NCBI RefSeq assembly: GCF_023051105.1
Contig: NZ_JALKIL010000013.1
Location: 51,262-115,261, forward strand
Reading direction: 5' to 3'
Source: Anaerobiospirillum sp. NML120449
GTDB taxonomy: Bacteria > Pseudomonadota > Gammaproteobacteria > Enterobacterales > Succinivibrionaceae
Length of the DNA: 64,000 bases
In this document: in pieces, positions 9,757 to 18,752 of the stretch
How positions within the stretch are numbered: position 1 is the stretch's first letter
Layout of the letters: each line of letters opens with the position of its first letter
Notes under the pieces: model-generated
What the model saw: the letters and a program-made list of their open reading frames with translations, nothing else
What the model was told of the DNA's origin: nothing
Databases searched by the model: none
Position numbers and translations under genes: made by a program

Positions 9757-10608
9757 TCAGATCTGTGCTGGCATGTACTGGAGACGCTCGACCATCTCCA
9801 TAAGTCTTGGGGTAACTTTCTGAGGGCTGCGCTCGAGCTCCTGCTCTACCAGGTTCTTAAGCAGACGGTGGTAGGCGACGGCGCCCTGGCGGGTCTCATC
9901 CATAAGCGGCAGTGGCAGACGCTTTGCAGATGACTCACGGAAAGACACATCAACAGGAATGCTCTCCTGCCAGATATGATCACTGTAGTGAGTCTTAAGA
10001 TAGCTCAGGCTCTGTACTGAGGCCTTGGTACGACGGTCGTACATGGTAGGAACAATAAGGTATTCAAAATGAACGCTCTTATTGGCACGCTGCATGACGG
10101 TAAAGGTTCTGACCATGCCCTCGAGGCCCTTGAGAGCAAGGAACTCAGTCTGGGTTGGAACAATAATGGTGGAGCTGGCTACCAGAGCATTAACCATAAG
10201 AGCGCCCAGAACTGGAGGACAGTCGACCAGGACTACGTCATAGCAGTCTTCAATCATCTTGAGAGAGCGGGCCAGAATACGACCTACACCCTGGCGGCCT
10301 GACAGATGGCGGTCAATGGTGGCCAGAGTCATGGAGGCGGCAATGAGATCCAGACCGTCATGAGGAGTATGAGTGATACAGCCAAGAATGCCCTCACGAG
10401 TGAGATCCTTCATGGCATACAGATCAAAGAGATTATTCTGCTCGAGCCTGTCGTCCTCATAACCAAGATATGAGGTCAGGGAGGCATGAGGGTCGGTATC
10501 GACCACCAGTACGCGGAGCTTTTCTTTATGCAACCAGCCAGCGAGTGTTGCCACCGTGGTTGTCTTGCCCACACCACCCTTCTGACTTGCAACTGCCCAA
10601 ACTAACAC
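9757..10608 (-). CDS. parC: ParC-type ParA/Soj-like ATPase of the chemotaxis cluster
   Basis: 283 aa. Deviant Walker A motif at residues 9-17 (QKGGVGKTT), Walker A' VVDTDPHASL, and Walker B VVLVDCPPVL place it in the ParA/MinD family. Family members in che clusters (ParC in Vibrio, PpfA in Rhodobacter) form polar gradients that position and segregate chemosensory arrays. It begins with GTG (10606-10608), with CAGGAG six bases upstream. It sits between the stator genes and the ParP-like gene as in Pseudomonas. It differs from plasmid ParA in lacking an N-terminal DNA-binding domain and any neighbouring parB. Assignment is firm for family and good for role by context. Confidence 0.9.
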   Translation of the reverse strand: MLVWAVASQKGGVGKTTTVATLAGWLHKEKLRVLVVDTDPHASLTSYLGYEDDRLEQNNLFDLYAMKDLTREGILGCITHTPHDGLDLIAASMTLATIDRHLSGRQGVGRILARSLKMIEDCYDVVLVDCPPVLGALMVNALVASSTIIVPTQTEFLALKGLEGMVRTFTVMQRANKSVHFEYLIVPTMYDRRTKASVQSLSYLKTHYSDHIWQESIPVDVSFRESSAKRLPLPLMDETRQGAVAYHRLLKNLVEQELERSPQKVTPRLMEMVERLQYMPAQI

Positions 10609-10760
10609 TGATAACTCCTGAAATTAATTAAAACCAAGGTCGATGACTTATGCACGGGCCAGTCGGCCCAGGTTATTGAGTTTCTCTTATCGCAAACGCG
10701 GCTGCAGCAGGCTCTGCCTGCACTGCCTGCCACTGCAGCACGGCTGCAGCAGCTTATGAA

Positions 10761-10975
10761 GCGGCTACAACGCCGCCTGTGGAGCGCCAATGATGCGGCT
10801 ATGACGCAGCCTGTGGAGCACCTGTGACGCGGCTATGACGCAGCCTGTGGAGCACCTGTGACGCGGCTATGACGCGCCTGTGGAGCGCCAATGATGCGGC
10901 TATGACGCGGCCTGTGGAACGCCTGTGGAGCACCTGTGACGCGGCCTGTGGAGCGGCTATGACGCGGTTTAAGGC
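10761..10975. repeat. 33-34 bp tandem repeat array
   Basis: GCGGCTATGACGC recurs at 10795, 10829, 10863 and 10896 (34, 34 and 33 bp apart), followed each time by CCTGTGGAGC-type sequence, with decayed partial copies on both sides. It is non-coding. Confidence 0.8.
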
Positions 10976-11584
10976 GCGGCTCTGGCGCTTGTGGCATTCC
11001 TGGTGACTTTCGGACCTGATGTCCGTGCCACGCTCTGATGCCTGTGTAATGGTATTGCCAGGGATACTGTCACATATGCATATTCACAGCCTTGAGTCTG
11101 CGCTTTGGATCACGCAGGGCCTATTTTAACAATATCGGCCTGATACTAGCGCCCCATTGCCCATAAAGATCAAAAAAATCGCCTGTCCTGATACTCCTTG
11201 ACCTGAAAGCTGGTACACGTTGATTGTCTTAACAGGCTTAGGTCACACAGATACGGGCTCAGGCAAGGATGCACAACCGGCCCTGCAGCCCGGTAAGACG
11301 GAAGCTGCAGCTATTGGGCCGCTCGGACCGCTCCTCTGAGCACCTGCTGGTGCAGGTGACAAGTCCGGCCTGAGCCTGTGAGCCGCCTCAGCGGCCAGCC
11401 GGTGTATGTCCAGGCGGGATTTTGGTGCAGCGCCTGGGCTGCACAGTGGAAACAGATTTAGGATGGAGGGAAAGGTACTGGCATGTCACAGCGCAAATCA
11501 GCTGCATGCTCAGACCGGTGCTGAGAATAAAGTTGACAGAACTCTGGCCACGACTGCCACTGATACACATGCGTCCATGAGGCG

Positions 11585-11745
11585 ACTGCCTGATGGCCTG
11601 GTGCCGGGTGGAGCAAGCCGTGTGGCGCATGCTGAGACGACGGTGGCGACTGCCCGATGGCCTGGTGCAACGCGGCGCCAGCCGTGTGGCGCATGCCGCC
11701 ACGGCTGTGGCGGCTGCCCTATGGCCAGGTGCCCGGTGGCATAAG
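11585..11745. repeat. 64-bp tandem repeat, about 2.5 copies
   Basis: Units begin at 11585, 11649 and 11713, with shared blocks CTGCC(T/C)GATGGCCTGGTG and GCCGTGTGGCGCATGC. The third copy is truncated after about 33 bases. No associated gene is visible. Confidence 0.8.
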
Positions 11746-11790
11746 CAGGCCCGCAGCCAGTCAAAGTGCTGTCAACTGTACTCTAAACAC

Positions 11791-11816
11791 AAAGGGCGCT
11801 GCCTTGCGGCAGCGCC
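11791..11816 (-). terminator. Terminator after motD
   Basis: A perfect 9-bp stem GGCGCTGCC / GGCAGCGCC with loop TTGC; on the minus strand it is followed by CTTTGTGTTT. It lies 22 bases beyond the end of the MotB-type gene and probably ends its transcript. Confidence 0.75.
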
Positions 11817-11837
11817 TGTTGAAAGGGCTGAATGTGA

Positions 11838-13094
11838 TTACTCACCCTGTTGATCGAAAGGCAGACCTACATCACCATTTGGTGGTGGGACTTCCTCCGG
11901 AACAGCCTCGTCTACAGCACCAGCATCAGGACCAAGAGGCTCGGCCTTGAATGATACTGAACCGTCAGTATTGGACTGGAAGCTGAAGCCGCCCTGACCG
12001 GCACGGCGGGTCGGAATAATACGATCGCTGTTGCCTGGTACGATAGCCAGAGTTTCAGGCTTTAAGGCCTCACGGGAGATGGCAATAACTACTCTGCGGT
12101 TCTGAGCACGACCAGCGCGGGTTGCGTTGGAGTAGAAAGGAGAGTACTGACCGAAAGCCTCTGCAGCCAGACGCTTAGGATCGATGCCATTAGTCTCCAG
12201 TTCCTGCAGTACATTGATGGCGCGGCGTGATGACAGCTCCCAGTTGTTGCCGTAGATAGCACTTGGAACAAAGGTGTTGTCAGTATAACCACGTACACGA
12301 ACGTAGTTGTTCACATCCTTAAGGGCATTGGCAATGGTGGCAATGACCGGACGGGAACGGGTCAGAATGGAGGCTGAGTTGTTGGCAAACAGCAGTGATG
12401 AGGAAATGTTGATGGTGATCCAGTTAGGGTCATGCTCAACAATAATCTCGTTGTTTAAGCCTTCATCATTAATGGTCTCGGAAATGGAGCGCATTAAGGA
12501 GTCAAAAGGCTGGCCGCTTGGGTTTTCACCCTCAAGCTCGCTCTCGGCTGGGCCAATACCGCCTTCACCGGTTTCATCGAGCTTGCCGCCGGCAGTCATA
12601 CCGGAGCTGCGGTCGGTTTCTTCGTCTGGAGTTACATTGGTCTTGGAGCCGGCTGTTGGCTTGCTGACCTCAGATACGTCCAGATCACCCTGAGTAATGG
12701 CCTCAGCATCTTCATCAGAGTTGGAGGTCTGCTCGGTAGCACCGGCATCCTCAAGGCTTTGCTGGGTGATACCAAAGTCCATAACACCGCCGCCGCCCTG
12801 GGCCTGAGACTCAACTTCGCCCTTGGCGCTGGCAGCAGAGGCCAGTGAGGCGTCAGCCATCAGATTGGCAACCGGACCTGGCAGAGCAATAACGCCAGGC
12901 ACGGCTGACACCATGCCCATTTCACTGAAGGATGCCATCAGTCCCTTAATCATGGACTGGGCGTCTACAGACTTGGCCATAGCGAAGGAGTAGAGCACCA
13001 CGAACACGGCAAACAGCAGTGTCATGAAGTCAGCATAAGATACCAGCCAGCGCTCAAGGTTTTCGTGAGGCGGATGTTTCTTCTTTCTAGCCAT
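11838..13094 (-). CDS. motD: Flagellar stator protein MotD (MotB family)
   Basis: 418 aa, longer than the usual 300 or so. The N-terminus has a basic stretch and one membrane helix with the proton-site motif WLVSYADFMTLL; Asp22 is the expected ion-binding residue. The YADFMTLL form is closer to MotB/MotD than to sodium-type PomB, so proton drive is inferred. The C-terminal third (about 255-365) is the OmpA-like peptidoglycan-binding domain (VRVRGYTDN, ELSSRRAINVLQEL, GRAQNRRVVIAIS). Residues about 85-200 form an acidic, low-complexity linker rather than a short plug-linker. It follows the MotA-type gene, matching motC-motD in Pseudomonas che clusters; a second stator set may exist elsewhere. 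Confidence 0.92.
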   Translation of the reverse strand: MARKKKHPPHENLERWLVSYADFMTLLFAVFVVLYSFAMAKSVDAQSMIKGLMASFSEMGMVSAVPGVIALPGPVANLMADASLASAASAKGEVESQAQGGGGVMDFGITQQSLEDAGATEQTSNSDEDAEAITQGDLDVSEVSKPTAGSKTNVTPDEETDRSSGMTAGGKLDETGEGGIGPAESELEGENPSGQPFDSLMRSISETINDEGLNNEIIVEHDPNWITINISSSLLFANNSASILTRSRPVIATIANALKDVNNYVRVRGYTDNTFVPSAIYGNNWELSSRRAINVLQELETNGIDPKRLAAEAFGQYSPFYSNATRAGRAQNRRVVIAISREALKPETLAIVPGNSDRIIPTRRAGQGGFSFQSNTDGSVSFKAEPLGPDAGAVDEAVPEEVPPPNGDVGLPFDQQGE

Positions 13095-13416
13095 TTTTTA
13101 AATCCTGTTCATGCCCGCATTTCGCCTCGGTGTGTTACCACCGGGCTGTCCTGCTAGCTTGATAAAGCATCAGGACTACCTGATTAATCAGGGCTCTTGC
13201 TTGTCCTAAAGACATGGCCCTGATGCTTTTTCTCTTGCGGGGGTTGTCCCTGTTACCGCTGAACCTGAAAGCTTATGGCCGCAGGCTCATGGTGGAGACA
13301 TGAGACTGACAGTACAGACTTACTGTCAGCTGTGGGTTAAGCACAGCTTCGGTGTCCTGACCGTTCAGTGTACTGAACGGCAGTCAGTCCCGAAGAAGGT
13401 CAGTCACAATCAGTGA
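13095..13416. other. Spacer motC-motD with two inverted repeats
   Basis: 322 bases. GCATCAGG (from 13167) and CCTGATGC (ending near 13229), the latter followed by TTTTTCTCTT, form a large imperfect stem. A perfect 8-bp hairpin CCGTTCAG / CTGAACGG lies at 13360-13379 without a T tract. The spacing is unusual because MotA and MotB family genes normally abut. Confidence 0.45.
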
Positions 13417-14163
13417 CTATTCACCATTAAGGTTGCCTGTGTAAACACCGATACGGCGCTTGAGCATCAGGGTATTCTCGGCACTGGCGATTGATACAAG
13501 GCCCTCAAGGGTCATGTACTTGTACAGAGCGATTTCAGCGTTAATGGCGCGAATACGGTTGGCAGCAGGAATAAGGAAGGCGTTAGCACCGGCCACACCG
13601 TAAATGGTGGCCACGAAGGCTACGGCGATGGCAGGACCGAGCAGGTCAGGACGATCGAGCAGGGACATGGCGTGAATCAGACCAAGTACCGCGCCCACGA
13701 TACCCATGGTAGGGAAGTAACCGCCCATGGCTTCGTAGAACTTGGCGTTAGGCTCGAGCTTCTGCTGCTCAAGTTCAATGGCGTTTTCAAGGAGGGCATA
13801 CAGAGCATCCTTATCCACACCGTCCACAATCATCTGAATGCCGGTACGGGTGAAGTCGTCATTGGCAGATGCTACGGAGTTTTCCAGAGCCAGTGGACCC
13901 TGCTGACGGGCCACGGTGGACATGCCGGCAAGCAGGTCACCCTGAGACTGGAAGTTAAGACGTGGAGGGGTAATAAGCCATAACATGTGCTTGAAAGCGC
14001 TGAGCAGCTCCTTGATGGAGAACTGCACGACACAGGCAGAAAGGGATGCACCTGCTACCACCAGTGCTGCTGGCAGGTTAACCAGAGCAGATGGATGAGT
14101 ACCTTCGAGCAGCATTGTTGCGATAATGCAGCCTACCGCTAAAAATAAACCTACTAAATTCAT
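13417..14163 (-). CDS. motC: Flagellar stator protein MotC (MotA family)
   Basis: 248 aa, normal for the MotC/PomA-like branch. Four hydrophobic segments fit the MotA topology: two near the N-terminus (NLVGLFLAVGCIIATMLL; LPAALVVAGASLSACVV) and two around 150-205 with the conserved torque-channel motif PTMGIVGAVLGLIHAM. The cytoplasmic loop between them interacts with FliG. The ATG at 14163 has only a weak ribosome site. With MotD it forms the ion channel stator, and its place beside cheB matches Pseudomonas motCD. Confidence 0.93.
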   Translation of the reverse strand: MNLVGLFLAVGCIIATMLLEGTHPSALVNLPAALVVAGASLSACVVQFSIKELLSAFKHMLWLITPPRLNFQSQGDLLAGMSTVARQQGPLALENSVASANDDFTRTGIQMIVDGVDKDALYALLENAIELEQQKLEPNAKFYEAMGGYFPTMGIVGAVLGLIHAMSLLDRPDLLGPAIAVAFVATIYGVAGANAFLIPAANRIRAINAEIALYKYMTLEGLVSIASAENTLMLKRRIGVYTGNLNGE

Positions 14164-15284
14164 AAAATTTTCACACCGAACAAAGCTCGTTGATCAACAC
14201 AGCCCGGCGCCGGAGCGCTGGCCTGCATGCAAGCCGGCATTGGCTGTATCACAGAACTGCTTTTACCTCTCCACCCAACCGGAGCTTAAAGGAACAGACA
14301 AAAACATACTGTCATACATCAGAACAATGTCCCGGGGTCTCCTCAGTCAATATAACCAAAAGACAAAACAGGGCATACCAGACCTCTTTAAGCAGCAAGA
14401 GCAAGCTTAAAGTGTTGATCCCCCCCCTGGTCACTTTCGTGACGCGCTGTGCCGAAGCACCTTTGCCAGTTCATGTAAGACAGGCAAGGACCTGCTCTTT
14501 CACTCCCTGACGAAATCTGCTCAGAGCTTGTCTGAGTAAGGCTGCAATGACACCTTTACGGCACCATTCAAAAAGCAAAGCTGCCAGCAAAGCAGCGCAG
14601 TACCGTCAGCAGCCATAATGAAATCTGTATTTAAGTCAGTTCCTGAACATCTAATCAATTATGCACCTTTGAGGGGCACGATATACGGATATGGTCCCTC
14701 AAGCTCCGTCTGCATGGGTCACCAAAGCTCAGGCGGCATGGGAACGGTCTCTACTTATAATTTGACAGCAGAGCGCACTGAAATTACAAGTCAGGAATCA
14801 CTAACGGCTCACAGGCATAAAAAAGGCAGTCACTCATGAAAAACAGCTGTAATTTATCAGTCTGATAAATTGCCTTAATTCCCTGCAGAGCGCATCAGAA
14901 TGAGACTTTTTAAGATGCTTTGCTAATTTTATGCCAGGGACTTAGCCAAAAAATTTACAAGCAAATAATAGCATACCGGCTGGATCCAAGAATTACAGCA
15001 CTCCCGGAACATGCGCACGATCAGCAATTCTTAAAGCAATTCACCATAATGGGACAAAATTCCCTGTCATGCGCACGCCTCACTTCAAGACAGTAGCGCA
15101 CATCTGAGTACCTCAAGCATTTAACTGTACCGGCCTGACTGGCCCTGGGCAGGCCGACCGGTCAGGCCCGGCCAGCCTGGAAGGCTCAGTACCTCACCGG
15201 CCCCTCAGTCACGGTGAACTTAAAGCCAGTGCTATGATCTGGTCAGGTCCGCGTCTGCGGATGAAAGTGCTGGTCCATAACTGA

Positions 15285-15320
15285 CGAAGCCCGCAGCCGG
15301 ATATCCGGTTGCGGGCTTCG
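15285..15320 (-). terminator. Terminator after cheB
   Basis: A 10-bp perfect stem CGAAGCCCGC / GCGGGCTTCG encloses a second palindrome CCGGATATCCGG, giving one long hairpin. The minus-strand T tract is poor (GTCAGTTATG), so it may be a strong hairpin only. It separates cheB from the stator genes. Confidence 0.6.
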
Positions 15321-15365
15321 TTATGTTGATGCCAGGCTCCCTGCCTTGGCAGTCTGTGACTGAGC

Positions 15366-15469
15366 GGGCTATGCTCAGAAGCCTGTGACTGAGCAGCCTG
15401 TGCTCAGCAGACTGTGCCTGGGCAAGCTGTGCTCGGGCAGGCTGTGCCCGGGCAGGCTGTGACTGGGCC
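15366..15469. repeat. 15-bp tandem repeats, seven units
   Basis: Units of the form GGCTGTGCCCGGGCA and variants (GCCTGTGACTGAGCA, AGCTGTGCTCGGGCA); one unit is 14 bp. They lie in the spacer just after the cheB stop and make a Pro/Ala/Gln-rich false frame on the minus strand. Confidence 0.85.
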
Positions 15470-15522
15470 GGACCTGACATTAAGGCCTGCCCCTGTTCAC
15501 GGAGCTTAAAGGCAGCTGCGCA

Positions 15523-16851
15523 TTAGCGGCGCATTTCCTGGACAATGCAGTCTGCAAACTTGTCCAGAGGCAGGATCTGATCAGCCAGACCTGCATTTAC
15601 AACAGCCTGAGGCATGCCGTAAACAACGCAGGTGTCCTCGTTCTGAGCCCAGACCACGCCGCCCTTACCGCGCAGCATACGACAGCCTTCGCAGCCGTCG
15701 GATCCCATGCCGGTCAGGATCATTGACAGTACCTTACCGCCGTAAATATTGGCAATGGAAGCAAAGGTAACATCAACACAAGGATGGTATACCACACGTG
15801 GGTCAGCTGGCAGAATGCGGGTTCTGGTCTTGCCGGCTCCGCGATCGAGAATCATCTGGCGTCCGCCTGGAGCGATGTAGACATGACCTGGCTCGAGAAC
15901 CATGTTGTCCTGGGCTTCAACCACCTCGTTCTGGCTCATGCCGTTAAGACGCTGGGCAAAGGTGCTGGTAAAGGAAGCTGGCATGTGCTGAACGATGATA
16001 ACTGGAACATCCAGACGTGGCAGCTTGGGAATGATGTTCTGCAGGGCAACCGGGCCGCCAGTGGAAGAACCGATGGCTACCAGGTCATGAGACTTGCCGG
16101 AAACCTTGAAATTGGTGGATACACCCTTGGCAGCGCCAAAGCTGAACTGAATGGCGGCTGCTGGACGACCCTGATTTACTGAGCTGATGGAAGAGTAAAT
16201 CTTGTCGAAATCGTCCTTGACGCGAGGAGAGGCTGCGGCAGCAGCAGAGGTGAATGTACCTGATGCCGGGGTGGCAGATGCAGGCTTGCTCAGAGTGCTG
16301 GTGGTGCCTGCTGATGACAGACCTGGACGGGCAGTGCCCAGTGTTGAGGTTCGTGCAGTTGCAGAGGTGGCACTTCCAAAAGCACCTGGACGTGCTGCAG
16401 TGCCTGCTGAGCTGGCTGAGGCTGCTGGACGTGACAGCGGGGCTCTGCGGATATGAGAGCGGGCAACAGCCTTGATGTTGGAGCGCAGGGCGTTAAGAGC
16501 ATCTTCGCGACGGTGGGCAATATCGTCGAAGTTCTTAGGCATGAAGTCGACAGCGCCAGCCTCCAGAGCCTTAAAGGTTGAGTTGGCACCTTCAAAGGTC
16601 AGAGAGGAGAACATGAGAATTGGAGTAGGGCACTTGTTCATGATCTCCTGAACTGCAGTAATGCCGTCCATAACAGGCATTTCTACGTCCATGGTGATGA
16701 CATCAGGCTTTAAGGACATGGTCATTTCGACACCTTCCTTACCGTCCTTGGCCTCGCCGACTACCTCAAAAGCAGGATCGCCTTGAATAATCTCAGTAAG
16801 TCTTTTTCTGAAGAAGGTAGAGTCATCAACGATGAGTACCTTAATTGCCAT
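15523..16851 (-). CDS. cheB: Chemotaxis methylesterase CheB
   Basis: 442 aa against about 350 usually. Residues 1-125 are a receiver domain: Asp9 and Asp10, phosphorylation site Asp55 (ITMDVEMP) and Lys106. The methylesterase domain starts near 255 with GSSTGG (Ser263 the expected nucleophile), QHMP (His289) and GMGSDG near the end. It removes methyl groups from receptors and deamidates them to give adaptation. The linker (about 138-245) is expanded, rich in Ala, Ser, Thr and Pro. The start ATG has GAGG five bases upstream. No cheR is in this window. Confidence 0.97.
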   Translation of the reverse strand: MAIKVLIVDDSTFFRKRLTEIIQGDPAFEVVGEAKDGKEGVEMTMSLKPDVITMDVEMPVMDGITAVQEIMNKCPTPILMFSSLTFEGANSTFKALEAGAVDFMPKNFDDIAHRREDALNALRSNIKAVARSHIRRAPLSRPAASASSAGTAARPGAFGSATSATARTSTLGTARPGLSSAGTTSTLSKPASATPASGTFTSAAAAASPRVKDDFDKIYSSISSVNQGRPAAAIQFSFGAAKGVSTNFKVSGKSHDLVAIGSSTGGPVALQNIIPKLPRLDVPVIIVQHMPASFTSTFAQRLNGMSQNEVVEAQDNMVLEPGHVYIAPGGRQMILDRGAGKTRTRILPADPRVVYHPCVDVTFASIANIYGGKVLSMILTGMGSDGCEGCRMLRGKGGVVWAQNEDTCVVYGMPQAVVNAGLADQILPLDKFADCIVQEMRR

Positions 16852-18205
16852 AAGAACCTCTTAAATCTACGACCTGCCATGGGCAAGCGGCCCACGGGTC
16901 TGCAACGGCTGCCATCTCTATGCCTGAAGCGCCAGGATGGAGCGTATTCTGATAAATATACAAAGCATCAAACCACACACAGCTATAGCGGTCGATACCC
17001 TGCTCCTTATAGTCAATGGTTTTAGACTGTGTCAGTGCTGGTGTTCCCAAAGCTGACTTTAAGTGATGGCAGCCCGGCATCTGTCCGGCTGGCTCACAGG
17101 TCAAGGCAACTTCAGAGCGATGCACACAGAATCTGAAAGAAAACTTTGCGGCCTTTGCGGCCAGTTTTTTAACAGTTAACAGTGCCCATGACAGGGTGCT
17201 GCTGATTGAAAAACAGATGCGGAACCTGTTTGCTGATCTTAATCCTTACGACTGTCAGACCATTGGAACATTATACAGCTGAATCAATTTGAATTAAGTA
17301 AGCAGGCCTGCTATTGCCTAAAAAAGGCAAAAGCTCCCTGAAGTACACTTCGGCTCCCTGCAATTGAGACACAGAATAAAAATCATCACACACGGGTACA
17401 AAACCACTTAACCGCTCGTGCAAATCACAATGCAGGCACGTGATCCGTCCTGCGCTGCTGTATTGCTGCAACAGAGCGCACCTTTGCATACAGAGAAAGT
17501 GAAACCTGAAATGGACCGCCCTTATGTCTGAACAGATTCAGCAGGTTCTGCCTGCCTAAACATGTGTGACAGAGCAGATTCAGGTAGTAACGCAGTTTTA
17601 GCAGGCGGCACTTACTAAAAGCAACATTATCTGCAGGTTCTGCCCGCAAAATAAGACTCAGCTGTCGCGCGGCCTGACTGACGCTGATTTCCCCTTATGA
17701 TTAAAAGGAATGAATACAGGTGATGTGTTTGACTGTGCATTTTATGGCTGATAAGCCATTACTGCAATGGTGTGTATATCGGCAAGGATATGCACGGCTT
17801 AAGTTACATTGCCAGACTTTAAAGCAAAAAGTCCATAAAGCCGGGCTTTTGTACACTTAAGATACGCCATTATGGGAAAAATAGCAGCTTTGTGTATCTA
17901 TCTGAAAATTTTTATTGATACAGACATACAACGCCTGATAGAAGAACGGTTTGTGCTTTAGGCCTATAAATACGGGCTCCCGCATATAAGACATGATATA
18001 TGACCAGTTGTCCGCAGCACTGTTCTGCAATACTAATCTGCCCACGTCTGGGCCCACTCCCAGCTCAGCCACTTTGTCTATGGGCTGCTAAGCCAATTTG
18101 GCTGTCTCCTGGTTGCAATACAGAGCCATATCGGGGCCAGAAGCACGAAGCCCGCGCTTATTGTGTTGGCCGCCCAGCATGGCTCCCTGCAATGCCCCAG
18201 CACGG

Positions 18206-18450
18206 CGAACACCTATGCGTGGCGGCTGCATATGTGCCGGAGGCTGCCTATGCGCAGGAGGCTGCATATGCATGGGGGCTGCACATGCGCAGGAGACGGC
18301 CTATGTGAGGGGCTGCCTATGCGTGGGAGGCGGCATATGCGTGGGGCTGCACATGCGCAGGAGACGGCCTATGTGAGGGGGCTGCCTATGCGAGGGGGCG
18401 GCATATGCGTTGGGCTGCACATGCGCAGGAGACGGCCTATTCGTGGGACC
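18206..18450. repeat. 17-bp monomers in a 68-bp higher-order tandem repeat
   Basis: The core GCTGC(A/C)(C/T)ATGCGCAGG recurs about every 17 bases, and GCTGCACATGCGCAGG starts at 18278, 18346 and 18414, exactly 68 bp apart. Four diverged 17-bp monomers therefore form a 68-bp unit that was itself amplified. CATATG and CTATG cores alternate. No reading frame with a ribosome site is associated. Confidence 0.9.
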
Positions 18451-18593
18451 GGGCCGTGCCTGGCTTGAACGGGTGGCGGGGTATGGGCGATTTCTGTAAA
18501 GCGGAGGTAATTTTCCTGGCTGGCTTGGGGAAATATATTGACAATCTTATGATCTATTTAAATATGTTGATACATATGAACAGCAGACAAAAT

Positions 18594-18624
18594 AAAAGAG
18601 AGGTCTCAAAGAAACCTCTCTTTT
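18594..18624. terminator. Bidirectional terminator downstream of cheA
   Basis: AAAAGAGAGGT and ACCTCTCTTTT form a perfect 11-bp stem with A and T runs on both sides. It lies about 130 bases past the cheA stop and separates cheYZA from cheB. Confidence 0.85.
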
Positions 18625-18670
18625 CCAGCACAACAGTATGTTGTGCCCTAAATTGCAGTTAAGTCTGTTA

Positions 18671-18742
18671 GGTCCGGGGGATCCCGGACCGGCAGCTCGG
18701 CTCTGGCGGCTTTGCTGCCTGGCTCCGACCAGGGTCGGAGCC
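18671..18742. other. Two perfect hairpins just after cheA
   Basis: GGTCCGGG / CCCGGACC (18671-18690) and GGCTCCGACC / GGTCGGAGCC (18721-18742, two-base loop) lie 10 to 80 bases beyond the cheA stop. Neither has a T tract; they could protect the 3' end of the transcript. Confidence 0.5.
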
Positions 18743-18752
18743 TGTATCGGGT

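Larger units (their letters stand above)
10609..11837. other. Spacer parA-motD with two tandem-repeat arrays
   Basis: 1229 bases without a convincing gene. It holds a 34-bp array (about 10761-10975), a 64-bp array (11585-11745) and the motD terminator (11791-11816). Frames in this stretch arise from the repeats. Confidence 0.6.
14164..15522. other. Spacer cheB-motC
   Basis: 1359 bases without a supported gene. It contains a strong terminator (15285-15320) and a 15-bp tandem array (15366-15469). The rest (14164-15280) shows no domain-bearing frame; promoters for motC would be expected here but none is clear. Confidence 0.55.
16852..18752. other. Large spacer cheA-cheB with satellite-like repeats
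   Basis: 1901 bases without a supported gene, although cheA and cheB are normally adjacent. Besides the repeat array at 18206-18450 and the hairpins near cheA, it holds an imperfect inverted structure at 17137-17166 (AAAACT ... AGTTTT around GCGGCC copies). The middle (17200-18180) shows nothing I recognise. Confidence 0.55.

Noticed and set aside
18098..18468. Overlapping plus-strand frames through the 68-bp repeat array
   Set aside because: The repeat lacks stops in several frames at once; the products are Met/Arg/Gly repeats with no start signal.
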